From positions 34,660,703 through 34,724,702 of the forward strand of contig OX463822.1 of NCBI GenBank assembly GCA_949825045.1: a DNA stretch of 64,000 bases. Direction: 5' to 3'. The translations under genes and the position numbers were made by a program. This document shows positions 54,401 to 62,400 of this stretch, piece by piece (the stretch's first letter is position 1; each line of letters opens with the position of its first letter). This stretch comes from Argyresthia goedartella. Its lineage: Eukaryota; Arthropoda; Insecta; Lepidoptera; Argyresthiidae. Under the pieces are notes generated by a model. That model made no database searches, was not told where the DNA came from, and saw only the letters and a list, made by a program, of their open reading frames with translations.

Positions 54401-56590
54401 AATCTGCTCATTTTCATGAGGTCAGGAAAAACTCCGTTTGCTATACAACTATTGAATGTGATTGCCATGTATCACATTGATTACTGATTTAACCACGTTA
54501 ATCGACATGCCCCATAAATCTTCAGTCTTTTTCATGCTTAAGAAGTTTAAATGTTTTAACTATAGTTATAGAGCCTATTGGCTTGAAGTTAAAGACATCC
54601 TTGTTTTGGGGCACATTTTCAACCAAGTAATCTAAAGACTTTTCAGAAGAGGATGGTAGATCTTCTGTTGTTATTATTGGTATGGTACTGAAGAACTTTT
54701 CAAATGCGTTAGCAACGTCCTCGTTTGATGAGAGTAATTGGTCGTTTACTTTTAAATTAAAACTAGATTCACTAGACCTAACCTTGCCTGTCTCTTTTTT
54801 AATAATGTTCCATGTAGTTTTAATTTTGTCGCCAGAAGCTTTGATTTTATTGTTAAGATGTAGGCACTTGGCTTTGTGGCAGTCTTTCCTGAAATTTTTA
54901 GAATAATTTTTGACAAAGACGTTAAACTCAGGACTGTGATCATAGGATTTTTGCTCATACAATTCATATAGTCTGGACCTGCTCTGTCTTAAATCCTCTG
55001 TTGCCCATTCAGAGAATTTTGATTTGTTGTCCGTTCTCACTTTTGTCAGATTGAAAACCTTTTCAAATTCCGCAGATACAGATTTGAAGAAGCTGGAATA
55101 TAATGTGTTCGGATCTTCACAGTACGGTGTTAACGGTAGACTTGACACTAGTCCACTACGAAATTTTTCCATTTTCTTCAAAGTTACTGGTCTACACAAT
55201 ACTTTAACGGGCTTTATAGCATTACTTTCTTCAAATACTACAATCTGACCAGTGTGGTCTGAACTTAATGCCTTAACCATTTTTTTATCGTGAATACTAC
55301 CTTCACAGAATACGTTATCTAGACAAGTAGCGGAGGTAGCCGTTATTCGTGTAGGCTCCAGAAAGACATTGCACATATTGTAAGACTTAAATACTGCTAG
55401 GATCCTAGTGCGAATAGAGCGGTTTGCGGTGTCTAGTAAATCTACGTTAAAGTAGCCGCAAACTATGATGCGTTTGGACTTGTTTCTGGATGCAAGTTGA
55501 AGAACTTGTTCCATCACTGATTCAAAGACTTCAAAATCTCCTTCGCCCCGCCTGTACACACTAACAATAGTATATTTTTCCATCTCAACACACGAGACTT
55601 CAGCATTCATTTCACCAGAAAGACTAACAATATCCTTTCGTTCTTTACACTTAAAACCATCTTTTACTAAAATTAAGGAACCACCTCTAGTTTTAGTCTT
55701 TCTATTGAAACAGCTGATCACTTTATAATTTGGTAAGCTGAACTGCATTGCACACTCTTGCAGCCAGTGTTCTGTCATACAAAGTATATCTATTCTTTCG
55801 CTTTCTAAAAACATTTCTAATTCTAGTTGCTTGCCAGAAAAGCCTTGCATATTTTGGTGCATTACCTTTAAGCCGTGCTTCTCTGTTGTCGGGCAGAGTA
55901 GTTGAGCAAGCTAAAGAGAGTTGAGAGAGCGCGTGTACTCACGGTGACTTCATCGGTGGAGAGGAAGCCGGACAGGCTGCCGGAGCCGTACTGGATCGCG
56001 AACTCGGTGCCGTTGGCGCGGTACGAGCGCGACTTGCTACTGTCGTATTTATTGTGCAGCACTGCCAATAGAACACACACATAGTTACTGAAAGGCAAAT
56101 ACTTATACAACTTCTGGCCTCTAGCGTTTACCTACAAGCCAGTGTGTCGTCAAAAACAGGAACATCATTATTGCTTCATAAGGAGGCGCACAGGAGTCTC
56201 ACTGTTGAGTATTGCTGACTGACCTTTGGCCTCTTCTTGCCCAAAAACACAGGTGCTAAGAGTAAATATCTTAGTTTGACTAGTATTATAACATCTGTGG
56301 TCTGACTGAGATATGAGTTATGTGCAGCGAAAATTACTGTAAAAGAAACAGGAGGTAGATTGTTGAATGTTTTAGAGGATGTAATCTTTCGTACGTTGAA
56401 CTGTGAGACAGATTTTCATTGAAGTAGTATAAGTCTGTTAGCTAGCTGGCATAGTGTTGGACTCACAGCAGGCAATATTGGTGTAGTGGCACTTCTTGGA
56501 AGGCACCCACAGGTTTGAGGAGCCGGTGTCGAACACCACCTTGAACGACTGCGGCGGCGTGCCGATGGAGATCGGACCGAAGTATTGAGC
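39324..56590 (-). CDS. Cathepsin D-like aspartic protease (3' six exons; 5' end outside or unseen)
   Basis: Exons in transcript order, minus strand: 56590-56467, 56061-55943, 52290-52091, 47802-47646, 45776-45570 and 39485-39324. They join in frame at GT/AG sites into 322 residues. The sequence starts [20 protein letters not shown] with the first active-site motif DTGSSNLW (visible residue 21) and has [11 protein letters not shown] as the second (about residue 207). It ends [20 protein letters not shown]. These are pepsin-family (A1) hallmarks; the [11 protein letters not shown] segment and lengths best fit lysosomal cathepsin D. Two N-glycosylation sequons (NGT, NFT) are visible. Signal-peptide and propeptide exons were not found between 56,600 and 64,000, so the gene is partial here. 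Introns are loaded with transposons, yet exons and splice sites look intact. It converges on PHRF1. Confidence 0.93.
40000..41300. other. Protease last intron, right of the 3' exon
   Basis: AT-rich with short dispersed repeats. GGTTTAATTAAGTACATAGT occurs twice (about 40,239 and 40,280). About 40,703-40,785 is an inverted relative of 50,437-50,510. No gene is recognised. A small open frame at 41,102-41,308 has no known domain. Confidence 0.35.
41309..42418 (+). mobile_element. Internally deleted piggyBac-like element
   Basis: It is flanked by TTAA on both sides (41,305-41,308 and 42,419-42,422), with 13-bp inverted termini: CCCGTTTACGCCC at the left and the complement of CCCATTTGCGCCC at the right. 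The motif CCCCATATGAGGAC occurs twice near the left end, with a relative (CCCCATTTGAGGAC) near the right end. At 1,110 bp it is about half the length of autonomous members and lacks the N-terminal half of the transposase. Confidence 0.9.
41495..42302 (+). pseudogene. piggyBac-type transposase, C-terminal remnant
   Basis: It reads [20 protein letters not shown] and DNFFTS, then an in-frame TAG at 41,579-41,581, then [19 protein letters not shown], a signature of this family. [16 protein letters not shown] sequence and the MGGMDQADQ motif follow. A frame change occurs near 41,920-41,980 before [15 protein letters not shown]. The C-terminal Cys-rich zinc domain ([20 protein letters not shown]) is intact. 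N-terminal half missing, one stop, one frameshift: non-functional. Confidence 0.88.
42463..43768 (-). mobile_element. maT-type (DD37D) mariner, copy 2, apparently intact
   Basis: The 1,306-bp element is bounded by TA (42,461-42,462 and 43,769-43,770), with inverted termini sharing AGTCAGGTCATAAGTTCTGT. It lies 40 bp from the end of the piggyBac element and abuts a LINE tail on the other side. It is nearly identical to copy 1 at 6,204-7,526, which implies recent movement in this lineage. Confidence 0.95.
42588..43625 (-). CDS. maT mariner transposase, intact frame (345 residues)
   Basis: The full-length frame [20 protein letters not shown]... ends [10 protein letters not shown]. The N-terminal part carries two helix-turn-helix DNA-binding segments with the GRPRS linker. 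The catalytic triad is visible as [18 protein letters not shown] and SPLDYKIW, with 37 residues between the second and third Asp, which defines the DD37D or maT branch. The transposase cuts the element out and inserts it at TA. No stop, frameshift or missing catalytic residue is seen, so it could be active. A few substitutions separate it from copy 1. Confidence 0.94.
   Translation of the reverse strand: METLKEERVAVIALHRCGYAPIQIFDLLKNLNITKRFVYRTIKRYNEDSSVDDRSRSGRPRSVRTPAVIKAVKARIQRNPICKQKLLALQMGLSRTTVKRVLNEDLGLRAYRRKTGHRLDARLMDLRLKRCRALLKRYAGKKHREIIFSDETNFTVEESYNKQNDKVYAHSSEEASNRIPRVQRGHFPSSLMVWLEVSYWGLTEVHFCKKGVKTNAVVYQNTVLKNLVEPVSHTMFNNRHWVFQQDSAPAHRAKSTQDWLAAREIDFIRHEDWPSSSPDLSPLDYKIWQHLEEKACSKPHPDLESLKASLIKAAADIDMDLVRAAIDDWPRRIKACIQNRGGHFE
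43771..43905 (-). repeat. LINE 3' end fragment
   Basis: TACATACATACATATGCTCA and CGCCTATTTCCCGGAAGAGG are the reverse complement of the 3' end of the LINE fragment at 44,633-45,025. The mariner inserted at a TA in its TACA tail. Confidence 0.7.
44560..45195 (+). repeat. Dispersed repeat interrupted by a LINE fragment
   Basis: 44,560-44,632 and 45,020-45,195 are the two halves of a sequence found uninterrupted at 48,951-49,230 (shared phrases TAGTTTATGTGACTGATACA; TTTTAATGCCTAATTA; CGACCGGCATTGTGGCATTG). The LINE fragment separates the halves. Confidence 0.75.
44633..45018 (+). pseudogene. LINE fragment, reverse transcriptase C-terminus
   Basis: Two plus-strand frames read [20 protein letters not shown] then [20 protein letters not shown] and [20 protein letters not shown], a conserved C-terminal block of an insect non-LTR element family. 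A frame change occurs near 44,765. The 3' end is repeated ATGT. Confidence 0.78.
45570..45776 (-). CDS. Aspartic protease exon e (second active-site Asp)
   Basis: [20 protein letters not shown] through [20 protein letters not shown] to GGDYILR. The acceptor is ATCATCACAG, the donor GTGAGT, phase 0 on both sides. Confidence 0.94.
45800..45842. repeat. GACT microsatellite in the protease intron
   Basis: A run of GACT/AACT tetranucleotides lies about 25 bp from the acceptor of exon e. Confidence 0.9.
45945..46240 (+). pseudogene. LINE fragment related to 22,685-25,440
   Basis: The plus strand reads [17 protein letters not shown] then [14 protein letters not shown], matching the region just after the catalytic box of the larger LINE, then degenerates with stops. 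It is flanked by AT-rich sequence. Confidence 0.75.
46272..46314. repeat. Perfect 15-bp hairpin
   Basis: GTGAGGGACAGAGCT (46,272-46,286) and its complement (46,300-46,314) surround a 13-nt loop. Function unknown. Confidence 0.8.
46590..46980 (+). pseudogene. LINE fragment related to 21,135-22,030
   Basis: [20 protein letters not shown] and [20 protein letters not shown] are recognisable in two frames. They match the C-terminal region of the minus-strand LINE in PHRF1 intron 5. Confidence 0.72.
46990..47285 (+). repeat. tRNA-derived SINE-like element
   Basis: The head has GCTCCGTGGTCAGAATGTG and a B-box-like GCAGGTTCGAACTC. A body with TCGGATGACACGTTAAGC and GTAGGTCCCCACTACTGTCG, typical of insect tRNA SINEs, follows. 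It is not a functional tRNA. Confidence 0.7.
47290..47640. other. Protease intron, no recognised feature
   Basis: AT-rich sequence between the SINE and exon d; nothing recognised. Confidence 0.35.
47646..47802 (-). CDS. Aspartic protease exon d
   Basis: [20 protein letters not shown] through [14 protein letters not shown] to GKSFCKG. The acceptor is TCGTCGCCAG, the donor GTGAGT, exit phase 0. Confidence 0.93.
48180..48950 (-). pseudogene. Possible remnant of a retroelement envelope-like gene
   Basis: Minus-strand fragments include a Cys-containing stretch ([19 protein letters not shown], then GRGC), and near 48,390-48,210 a hydrophobic segment ([18 protein letters not shown]) followed directly by RRRR and a basic tail. 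A membrane anchor and short basic tail after Cys-rich sequence is the plan of insect errantivirus-type surface proteins. Frames are broken in several places and no flanking LTR was found. The identification is tentative; it could be chance hydrophobic sequence. Confidence 0.3.
48951..49230 (+). repeat. Dispersed repeat, uninterrupted copy
   Basis: Empty-site counterpart of 44,560-45,195. It carries an extra GAAACGAGCCGAAGGCGAGA segment absent from the other copy. Confidence 0.75.
49235..49650. other. Protease intron, AT-rich
   Basis: No coding sequence is recognised. It ends in ATTATT-type simple sequence that merges with the tail of the adjoining RTE element. Confidence 0.35.
49652..50330 (-). 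pseudogene. RTE-type LINE, 5'-truncated 3' end
   Basis: Minus-strand coding reads [60 protein letters not shown] and [16 protein letters not shown]. After a frame change near 49,890-49,910 it continues with [19 protein letters not shown] and [11 protein letters not shown]. This is the C-terminal signature of insect RTE elements. The element ends in repeated ATC/GAT units at 49,650-49,665, the usual RTE tail. Confidence 0.85.
50596..50676. repeat. End of the TACGGAACCCTAAA dispersed repeat
   Basis: GACAGACGGACAGACGGACA and GGGTACGGAACCCTAAAAAG match the right end of the family seen at 22,305-26,013. Confidence 0.65.
50680..51100. other. Protease intron, no recognised feature
   Basis: AT-rich sequence; nothing recognised. 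Confidence 0.35.
51103..51188 (-). pseudogene. Orphan partial duplicate of protease exon c with its 5' splice site
   Basis: Minus strand reads [20 protein letters not shown] and SFYLNR before GTGAGCTC, matching the last 25 or so codons and the donor of exon c (52,290-52,091). It differs at several residues. An AG directly precedes the homology (CATATCCGAG). As a separate exon it would lack most of exon c, so it is most likely a relic of a tandem duplication rather than a usable alternative. Confidence 0.82.
51351..51442 (+). pseudogene. Orphan first exon of a second THAP-domain protein
   Basis: ATG 51,351 reads [20 protein letters not shown] then [11 protein letters not shown], the N-terminal half of a THAP finger (C-x4-C then FH). 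A consensus donor AGGTAAGT begins at 51,443. No following exon is recognised on the plus strand before 52,000. The same exon plan as 13,341-13,420 suggests that both come from dispersed sequences. Confidence 0.55.
51450..52080. other. Protease intron between the duplicate and exon c
   Basis: It contains a common-repeat-like stretch (about 51,590-51,800, with CACCCACTTAGGGGTGAATT and ending TCAGTCAGTCAGGAC). No coding sequence is supported. Confidence 0.4.
52091..52290 (-). CDS. Aspartic protease exon c
   Basis: [19 protein letters not shown] through [20 protein letters not shown] and PVFSFYLNR, exit phase 2. Its acceptor is preceded by a short GCGGTTGTG-type tandem repeat instead of a normal pyrimidine tract. 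A partial duplicate of its 3' part lies at 51,103-51,188. Confidence 0.92.
52292..52330. repeat. Short tandem repeat at the exon c acceptor
   Basis: Plus-strand CCGCACAA units repeat about four times directly against the acceptor. On the transcribed strand the region before CAG is TTGTGCGG repeats, not a pyrimidine tract. Confidence 0.85.
52434..52672. repeat. MITE with about 27-bp inverted termini
   Basis: ACAGATGTAGTGAATAATCC at the left is mirrored by GGATTATTCACTACATCTGT at the right. The element of about 240 bp has no coding sequence. Confidence 0.82.
52705..52832. repeat. MITE-like element, copy B
   Basis: GGAAGCGGGAATAATTACGC through CCATAAGGTTCATTTTATCT to CATTCCTGCTTGAGCCACAG matches copy A at 39,125-39,268. 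Confidence 0.7.
52917..53197. repeat. Imperfect tandem repeat, about five units of 45-70 bp
   Basis: Units contain CTACTGGCTCTGAATTCTCA and GGCAAATGTAATTTTACAGA, with internal deletions in some copies. Confidence 0.85.
53450..55862 (-). pseudogene. CR1/Jockey-type LINE with internal deletion in the reverse transcriptase
   Basis: Minus-strand coding begins in the endonuclease domain ([40 protein letters not shown]). It runs to RT motifs ([34 protein letters not shown]) with a frame break near 54,475-54,530. The segment that should hold the catalytic FADD box is absent: coding resumes directly at [19 protein letters not shown] and [14 protein letters not shown] near 53,890. The 3' end is an AGAGTC-type tail at 53,450-53,466. 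It is inserted in the protease intron between exons b and c, only about 80 bp from exon b. It cannot be autonomous. Confidence 0.88.
55943..56061 (-). CDS. Aspartic protease exon b
   Basis: It completes a Leu codon, then [20 protein letters not shown] and the substrate-flap region [16 protein letters not shown]. The acceptor is CTATTGGCAG, the donor GTGAGT, exit phase 0. A LINE is inserted about 80 bp into the following intron. Confidence 0.93.
56100..56466. other. Protease intron a-b
   Basis: The 405-bp intron between exons a and b shows no repeat that I recognise. It is the shortest intron of this gene in the window. Confidence 0.5.
56467..56590 (-). CDS. Aspartic protease exon a (first active-site Asp)
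   Basis: [13 protein letters not shown] through [21 protein letters not shown], exit phase 1. The acceptor is CATCCGCAG and the donor GTGAGT. Phase-0 entry implies an upstream exon ending at the pro-region junction. Confidence 0.93.
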
Positions 56591-56796
56591 CTGCGGATGT
56601 TCAGATAAGTACACATTGTTACATTTCTTACATATTCATTATGTTTAGAATGTTGTGCAAGTCATAGTGTCTTTCGGATGAACTATGGTGCGAATGAACT
56701 ATGGTGCCTTTGATTAGTTTTGCGGCGCACTTCCACTTCACGTAATCAAGCCTACTTCCTACCAGTTAAACCTAGTCAGTAGTAGGAATATGGATG

Positions 56797-57252
56797 TCGC
56801 AGTTGGTTGGTTAAATCAGACACTTAACTTACTCTCTAGACCGTTAATTAAATACCGACGTTTAACCAAGTCACTATTTTCATTTAAATAAAGCATTGTC
56901 GAAAACGTTTAACAATCTGTCTTACCGAAAGCCGGCGTGTTGGAAAACAAGATGGCGTCACGAAAATAGCTGACTTGCACATGAGGGGTAAAGGGAGTGA
57001 GCGAAGCGAAGCCCCCTTTATCCTTCGTGTTAGGTTGAAATGTAAGAATAACAAAAAATACTTAAAACTTAAGTACATCTAAAAAAATATTTTTATTGTA
57101 TATTTCTTGTTGGCTAGGAACGTTTAGACAACTTGTTAAACGTTTCGTTCATTCACTTGTCTGACGGAATTTTAGTGACTTGGTTAATCGTCGGTATTTA
57201 ATTAACGGTCTAGAGAGTTAATTAAGTGTCTGATTTAACCAACTAACTGCGA
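56797..57252. repeat. Long-arm foldback MITE with nested repeat
   Basis: Arms of about 80 bp (56,797-56,878 and 57,168-57,252) are near-perfect inverted copies, starting TCGCAGTTGGTTGG and TCGCAGTTAGTTGG. The centre contains copy C (about 56,985-57,090) of the GAGCGAAGCGAAGC repeat. No coding sequence. Confidence 0.85.
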
Positions 57253-57259
57253 TATAGAC

Positions 57260-57940
57260 ATAATCTCCATTTAGGAGAACATTATCATAGATAGCGAGTG
57301 TTGAACACTATTGGCTACATGTGGGTGCGAATTTGGAAAAACGAATCTGTCAAAACTGGCGAAATATACTGGCAAAATACGAAAGGCTTTTACGGGCCCA
57401 TTTTAGGCAGGTGCTTGAATATGGGAGATCTCATCACTGTCAGGTAGAACAGGTCCCGATATAGGGTGAGGGTGCGTGGCCGACCACCTTCTCCCGATGT
57501 TGGGCGTAAAACGGGAGGTGTGGATCACACATTTGTGAGACAGGGCGCTCAGTTTCCGCACGGGGCGGGGCGGCTGGCTAGGGATTTTCCCTCCTCTCCT
57601 CCATCCTCTAATACACTTACTACATAAATAACAATTTTTTATGAAACTATTTAGCAGATTGGTAATTGGTACTTAATTGATTTACGTAAGTTTCGACTTG
57701 CTTGCCTAAATAAGGATCGAACCTTACATCGATCTTTACTACAGATGTAGCATAGATATGCACATTTTTCATTCCTAGCTATTCATGCAAAAATCCTTTT
57801 TGACCCCCGTCCGACGAAGGAAAAAAGGGGTGTTATAAGTTTAACGGCTTAGTCACTCTGTGTGTCTGTCTGTTACTCCGCACGTGTTAGACACAGAGGG
57901 TTTTTTTATTTATTTTTTCCAAAGTAGATTTCTTGGTTCG
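57260..57940. other. Upstream protease intron or flank
   Basis: No gene is recognised. It includes a common-repeat-like CCCCGTCCGACGAAGGAAAA stretch near 57,805. Confidence 0.35.
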
Positions 57941-57944
57941 GGTT

Positions 57945-58265
57945 TTTATGGTACTATTGAGCTGATCTGATGATGGAGTTCGAAGGTGGGAGCTGGAACC
58001 GTAAGATGCTTACTAGTAAACCCTCTCTCATTAGGTTAGGTAGAACAATACCTTTGAAAACATGGTACTATCGAGCTGGTCTGATGATGGAGTTCGAAGC
58101 CAGAAGGTGAGAGGTGGAAACCTGGGATGCGTACTAATAAACCCATCGACTTTGGGCTCATTAGGATCGTTGTGACAAGACATTTGAGAATATGGTACTA
58201 TCGAGCTGATCTGATGATGGAGTGCGAAGCCCGAAGGTAGGAGCTAGAACCCTGGGTTGCATACT
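57945..58265. repeat. Tandem repeat of about 125 bp, three imperfect units
   Basis: Each unit begins near ATGGTACTAT, then GAGCTGATCTGATGATGGAG, and includes GGAGCT, GAACC and ACTAGTAA-type phrases. Spacing is about 117-130 bp. Confidence 0.8.
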
Positions 58266-58839
58266 AGTTATGTGCCATGCATGTGTTATCGGTCAATATG
58301 CTGTCAAAGTTGAAAATAGCCGTTCCGTGGAACGCATCGAAAATGGTAATATGGTATTTATGCGGGGGTTTTTTTAATGCTAAAGTTATTTATATATTGA
58401 ACTGATGACTTCATTTATAAAAAAAATTGAAATGAACTGTTGTTAAAAAAACGATAAGAAAACTACCAAAAATTTCAAAGTTACCATATAATAAAGTATT
58501 GTACCGGTTTAATAAATGTTCATTTGGTATTTTATGGTAGTTTTACATCTCTTTTGTGGCAGACCAGTCCTGTGGAGAGTACGGGACCCATCCTTCCAAC
58601 AGTTCGTTCGGCTGAGAACGCAAAATACCGGTTCATAATGGTTTTTAACCAGGAAGGTTTTTTCATAAACACTCGCTCGGAGCAGAACCTATTCGCGAAC
58701 GTTATTGCCGCTGGGATTTACCTGCTTAATTCCAAGCGACCTGCGCGTGCTACGTCGCTTCGCCTATTCCATCTCGCTTGTTTTTTTTGTACGCGGACAC
58801 ATTTATGGACACACACACACTAGGACTGTCCTTTTTCAT

Positions 58840-58968
58840 AAACACTCCTGTCTTGCCTAGGTTTGCTGGAAGAAATCTCTTTTTAGAGATAAGCTCGCCT
58901 TTGCCTATAAAATTTATTTCTGTTTTCTGTGCAATAAAGAATATGAATATGAATTTATATCTTTAAGA
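58840..58968 (+). repeat. LINE 3' end fragment
   Basis: TAGAGATAAGCTCGCCTTTG, TTTCTGTGCAATAAAGAATA and a TGAATA-type tail match the 3' end of the LINE at 21,135-22,030 in the opposite orientation. Confidence 0.7.
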
Positions 58969-58969
58969 A

Positions 58970-59457
58970 ATCAGTCGTGCGTGCACGTGTCGACTTTGTT
59001 TGTTTCTATTTTTTTTTATTAATTATTATTTTTCCATTAGTTACTTTAAATTAAAGTAAAAAGAACGCAAATTGCGTATTTTGTTACTTTTGTCATACCA
59101 TGGGAGAATACAAAATTCCACTAATTAACGGTTAATGGACCTAAATATCTTCAAATTTATTTTCAAGTGTTTTAAGTACCTAATAAATAAAATGAGAGGA
59201 AATGCGTTTAAAAGCTGACTTCGAAAAATAAGGTCTCCCTTAAAAATAATAATAATAAAAAATATTTTCAGAAAAGAGTTCCATTATTGTATGTAACAAA
59301 ATCAGGATGTTTGGGTTCTTTAGTGTGATTTAATATTTACGTAATTGAAAAAATTTAACGATTTTTTCATTAGTGTATAATTCAAATTTTCTTACGTTGT
59401 TTTCAAATAGCAACTGTGGCTGGTTTACAAATACAAATTTATATTATGGTATATATG
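58970..59457. other. AT-rich flank left of the Ginger-type element
   Basis: Nothing recognised. Confidence 0.35.
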
Positions 59458-59461
59458 TATA

Positions 59462-62400
59462 TGTCACCGGAAGATAACAAGATCCGCAAATTTATAAATT
59501 TCCTAGGAAATTTATAAACTTTCGTAGGATTCTAAACGAGAGATAAATTGTATTATTTTACGCCCATATTTTCGCAAATGTATCAATTTGCGATGTCTCG
59601 TGGTAAATTTATAAACATACGGATATCCATTCGTAAGATTCTAAACGGTTCGACCATTCACAGAAGAACTTTTAATTTTACGCTTTTTTTAAAAACGGCA
59701 TATAACACACTGCTCTCTGATTGGTCGATGTTGAAAGTGGCAATGCTTGTGTCCATAGAGTTAGGTACAATCAGACTTGCCAAACTATAAATTTATCAGT
59801 TTCGATTACCTATCTAAGAGCATTTTTACTTTAAAACTAGGTAGGTACCTTTAATACAGAGTTACTTTTTTACATAATATGCTAATGACCCCTACTTCAC
59901 TCTACCAAAATAAAACGACACAAAAATTTTGTTCTACGATATTATAAAGGTTTAATAAAAAATAAAAATAAAACAATCATAAAACATAAAAACCGGCCAT
60001 CTACCAAAAAAAATAAACATTATAAAATTAAATTTCAAAAAATTCGTGAGCCTAAGGAGAACTGCCAAACTGATGCTTAGGTAAGTAAGAGCTTTATAGA
60101 AAATATGCTTAAAAAACATGTAACAAATTAAACATAATAAAAAATCAGGATATAAAACTTAAAAGTGTAAGTACTCGTACCTACCTATTAAATTCCCGAT
60201 TATCTACTTATTGCAACATGTCAAGGATTTATGGCACCTTGAATTACACAAAATATTAGCTTTTTTACAATTGCACTTTTTAGATAAACATTGTCCCTTA
60301 GAATATTTTTTGCAGTTGCATTGCTTCATTCCTTGTCCACCAAATGGAGAAGACATCGCAGATATTTTTCTTAATGGTAACTTGGCCTGTTAATATAAAA
60401 ATACATGTAAAGCACATAAAAAAATACATGTTTATAGATACATAATAGTAAAAATAGTAATCGAACCTCTGGAATATCATCAGTCAAAATTTCTCCTGGG
60501 TTTGAAAGGACAGCGTTTCGAGGCAACCAGTCATTAATGACTCCAAAAGAAGTGCCAACTTTGTATAGTTCATTCCTTTTCTCTATGACTTTGCCGACCA
60601 CATTCTTGCTATCTAAAGGCCCTCTATCTACTTTTGGAACTTCGACTAACACAGTAGCACCAACATCAATATTTTGGAATTTCTTAGATGAAAGTGCTGT
60701 CATTTTTTCTGCTGCTCTTTTTAAATTCAAGTGCGAGTCCTTCCTTTCTCTCAGGATGTTTATTTCGTTTGTGCACAAATTACATATCAACTGCGAACCA
60801 TATCCTTCGTCATTGTTTTCTGTTGACTCTTCACAGATTACGTGTGTGATACGTGTACATTTAATACACGTATGGGCCCCAGATGACTCCTTGTTACATA
60901 TGTGACAAAACAATGTATCTGGTTCGTCAACTTTTTTAGGATTCTCGATTTCGTGTGCAATCGTGTCAAAGTCGTGCCAAATAAGGTTTGTATATGCGAC
61001 CGTATTTTCACTGCCAACTACGAGTACTTTAACTCGCTCAGTCTCAGTCATGCTTTCTGTCATAATAATTGACTCTGTGGCAATATCAAGAGTTTTACAA
61101 AGATTTTCTTGATCGGAAGTTATATTTTCATCGTTATTTATGGTCTTATGTTCATTGTCATTTGTAGTTTCGAAGAACGTCTCCAAGTCCTCTTCCATTT
61201 CAAACTGAGAAATTATATTCTTAGACAAATGCGTAGAAGTTAGACCGCATCTTGGATCATCTCCAAACAGGGCTTTAAACGGTGTCCTTGCAATCGTAGA
61301 ATGGTATGATGATTTTTTCTGGAATTGAGCGAAGTAACAACCTATTGACCAATTAGTGGAATTATTATCCACCATCCAAGCCCGAATCATATTCTTCACG
61401 TCTTGGTTTGAGCCTTCTACACTTCCCTGGCTTTGGGGATATCTGGGTCTTCCATTCACAATTTTGCACGCTGGCCATAAGCTTACAATTTCTTTCAAAA
61501 CTGATGCCGTGAACTCCCGTCCATTGTCGCTTTGGAGGATATTGGGACAACCAACTTCTAAAAATATCTTCAAAATCTCTATTGCTACTTCTTTTGCTTC
61601 TTTACTCTTCAGTGGTCGTAAAAAAAAAATTTGGTCAAATGATCTTGGTACTGAAGCATCCATTTGTACTCCCCATCTGGAGATGATTGAAAATCCACAA
61701 GATCTACCTGTCCTCTTCTATTAAAGTCATCTGAAATTAGTGGTTTCACGACTATCCCAGTTTTAGGGAAACTTTTCTTGGAAAGACAAGTTTTGCACAA
61801 TTGGAGAAAAATATATATGGCAAATACTGGAACCATGTACTTGTCTTTCAAGGCGTGAATAATTTTGTCACGCCGTCCGTGAGCTGTAGCAACATGTGTA
61901 TCGAAAATTCGTTGATAGTATTGACTACTTGGAACTATTTGTACCACTGGATCTTGCTGAGATTTTCTTTTCACTATCAAGACTTTTTCGTCACTAAAAG
62001 TCATAATATCATACTTTTTGGCGTGATAGTATTCTTTGTCTGCAGGCCGACGTCCCAAAACTTTAGCTTTATTAAAATCTTCTATCATTTTAATGACATT
62101 TTTAATTTTTTCCTCTGTCCATTCCGACTTCTTACTATTTTGGTCATGGCAACTATAAAACTTTCGTAGCTCTGTGGTAAATTTCACTTCGTCAACAAAT
62201 TTGCTAGCATTTACCACACTATCTTCACCATTTTGGCTGTCCGCAGCTTCGAGGTTGCTCATTATGGGTTTAGTAGGTAACCTTAGCAAAATAAAACTAT
62301 TTACACAGTTACAACACAGAAAACTTCACAAAAATACACGAGCAACCGGTTTGTTTACGTTCCGTGGCGAACAATGGCGGTTGAGAGGAAGGAGAAGGAA

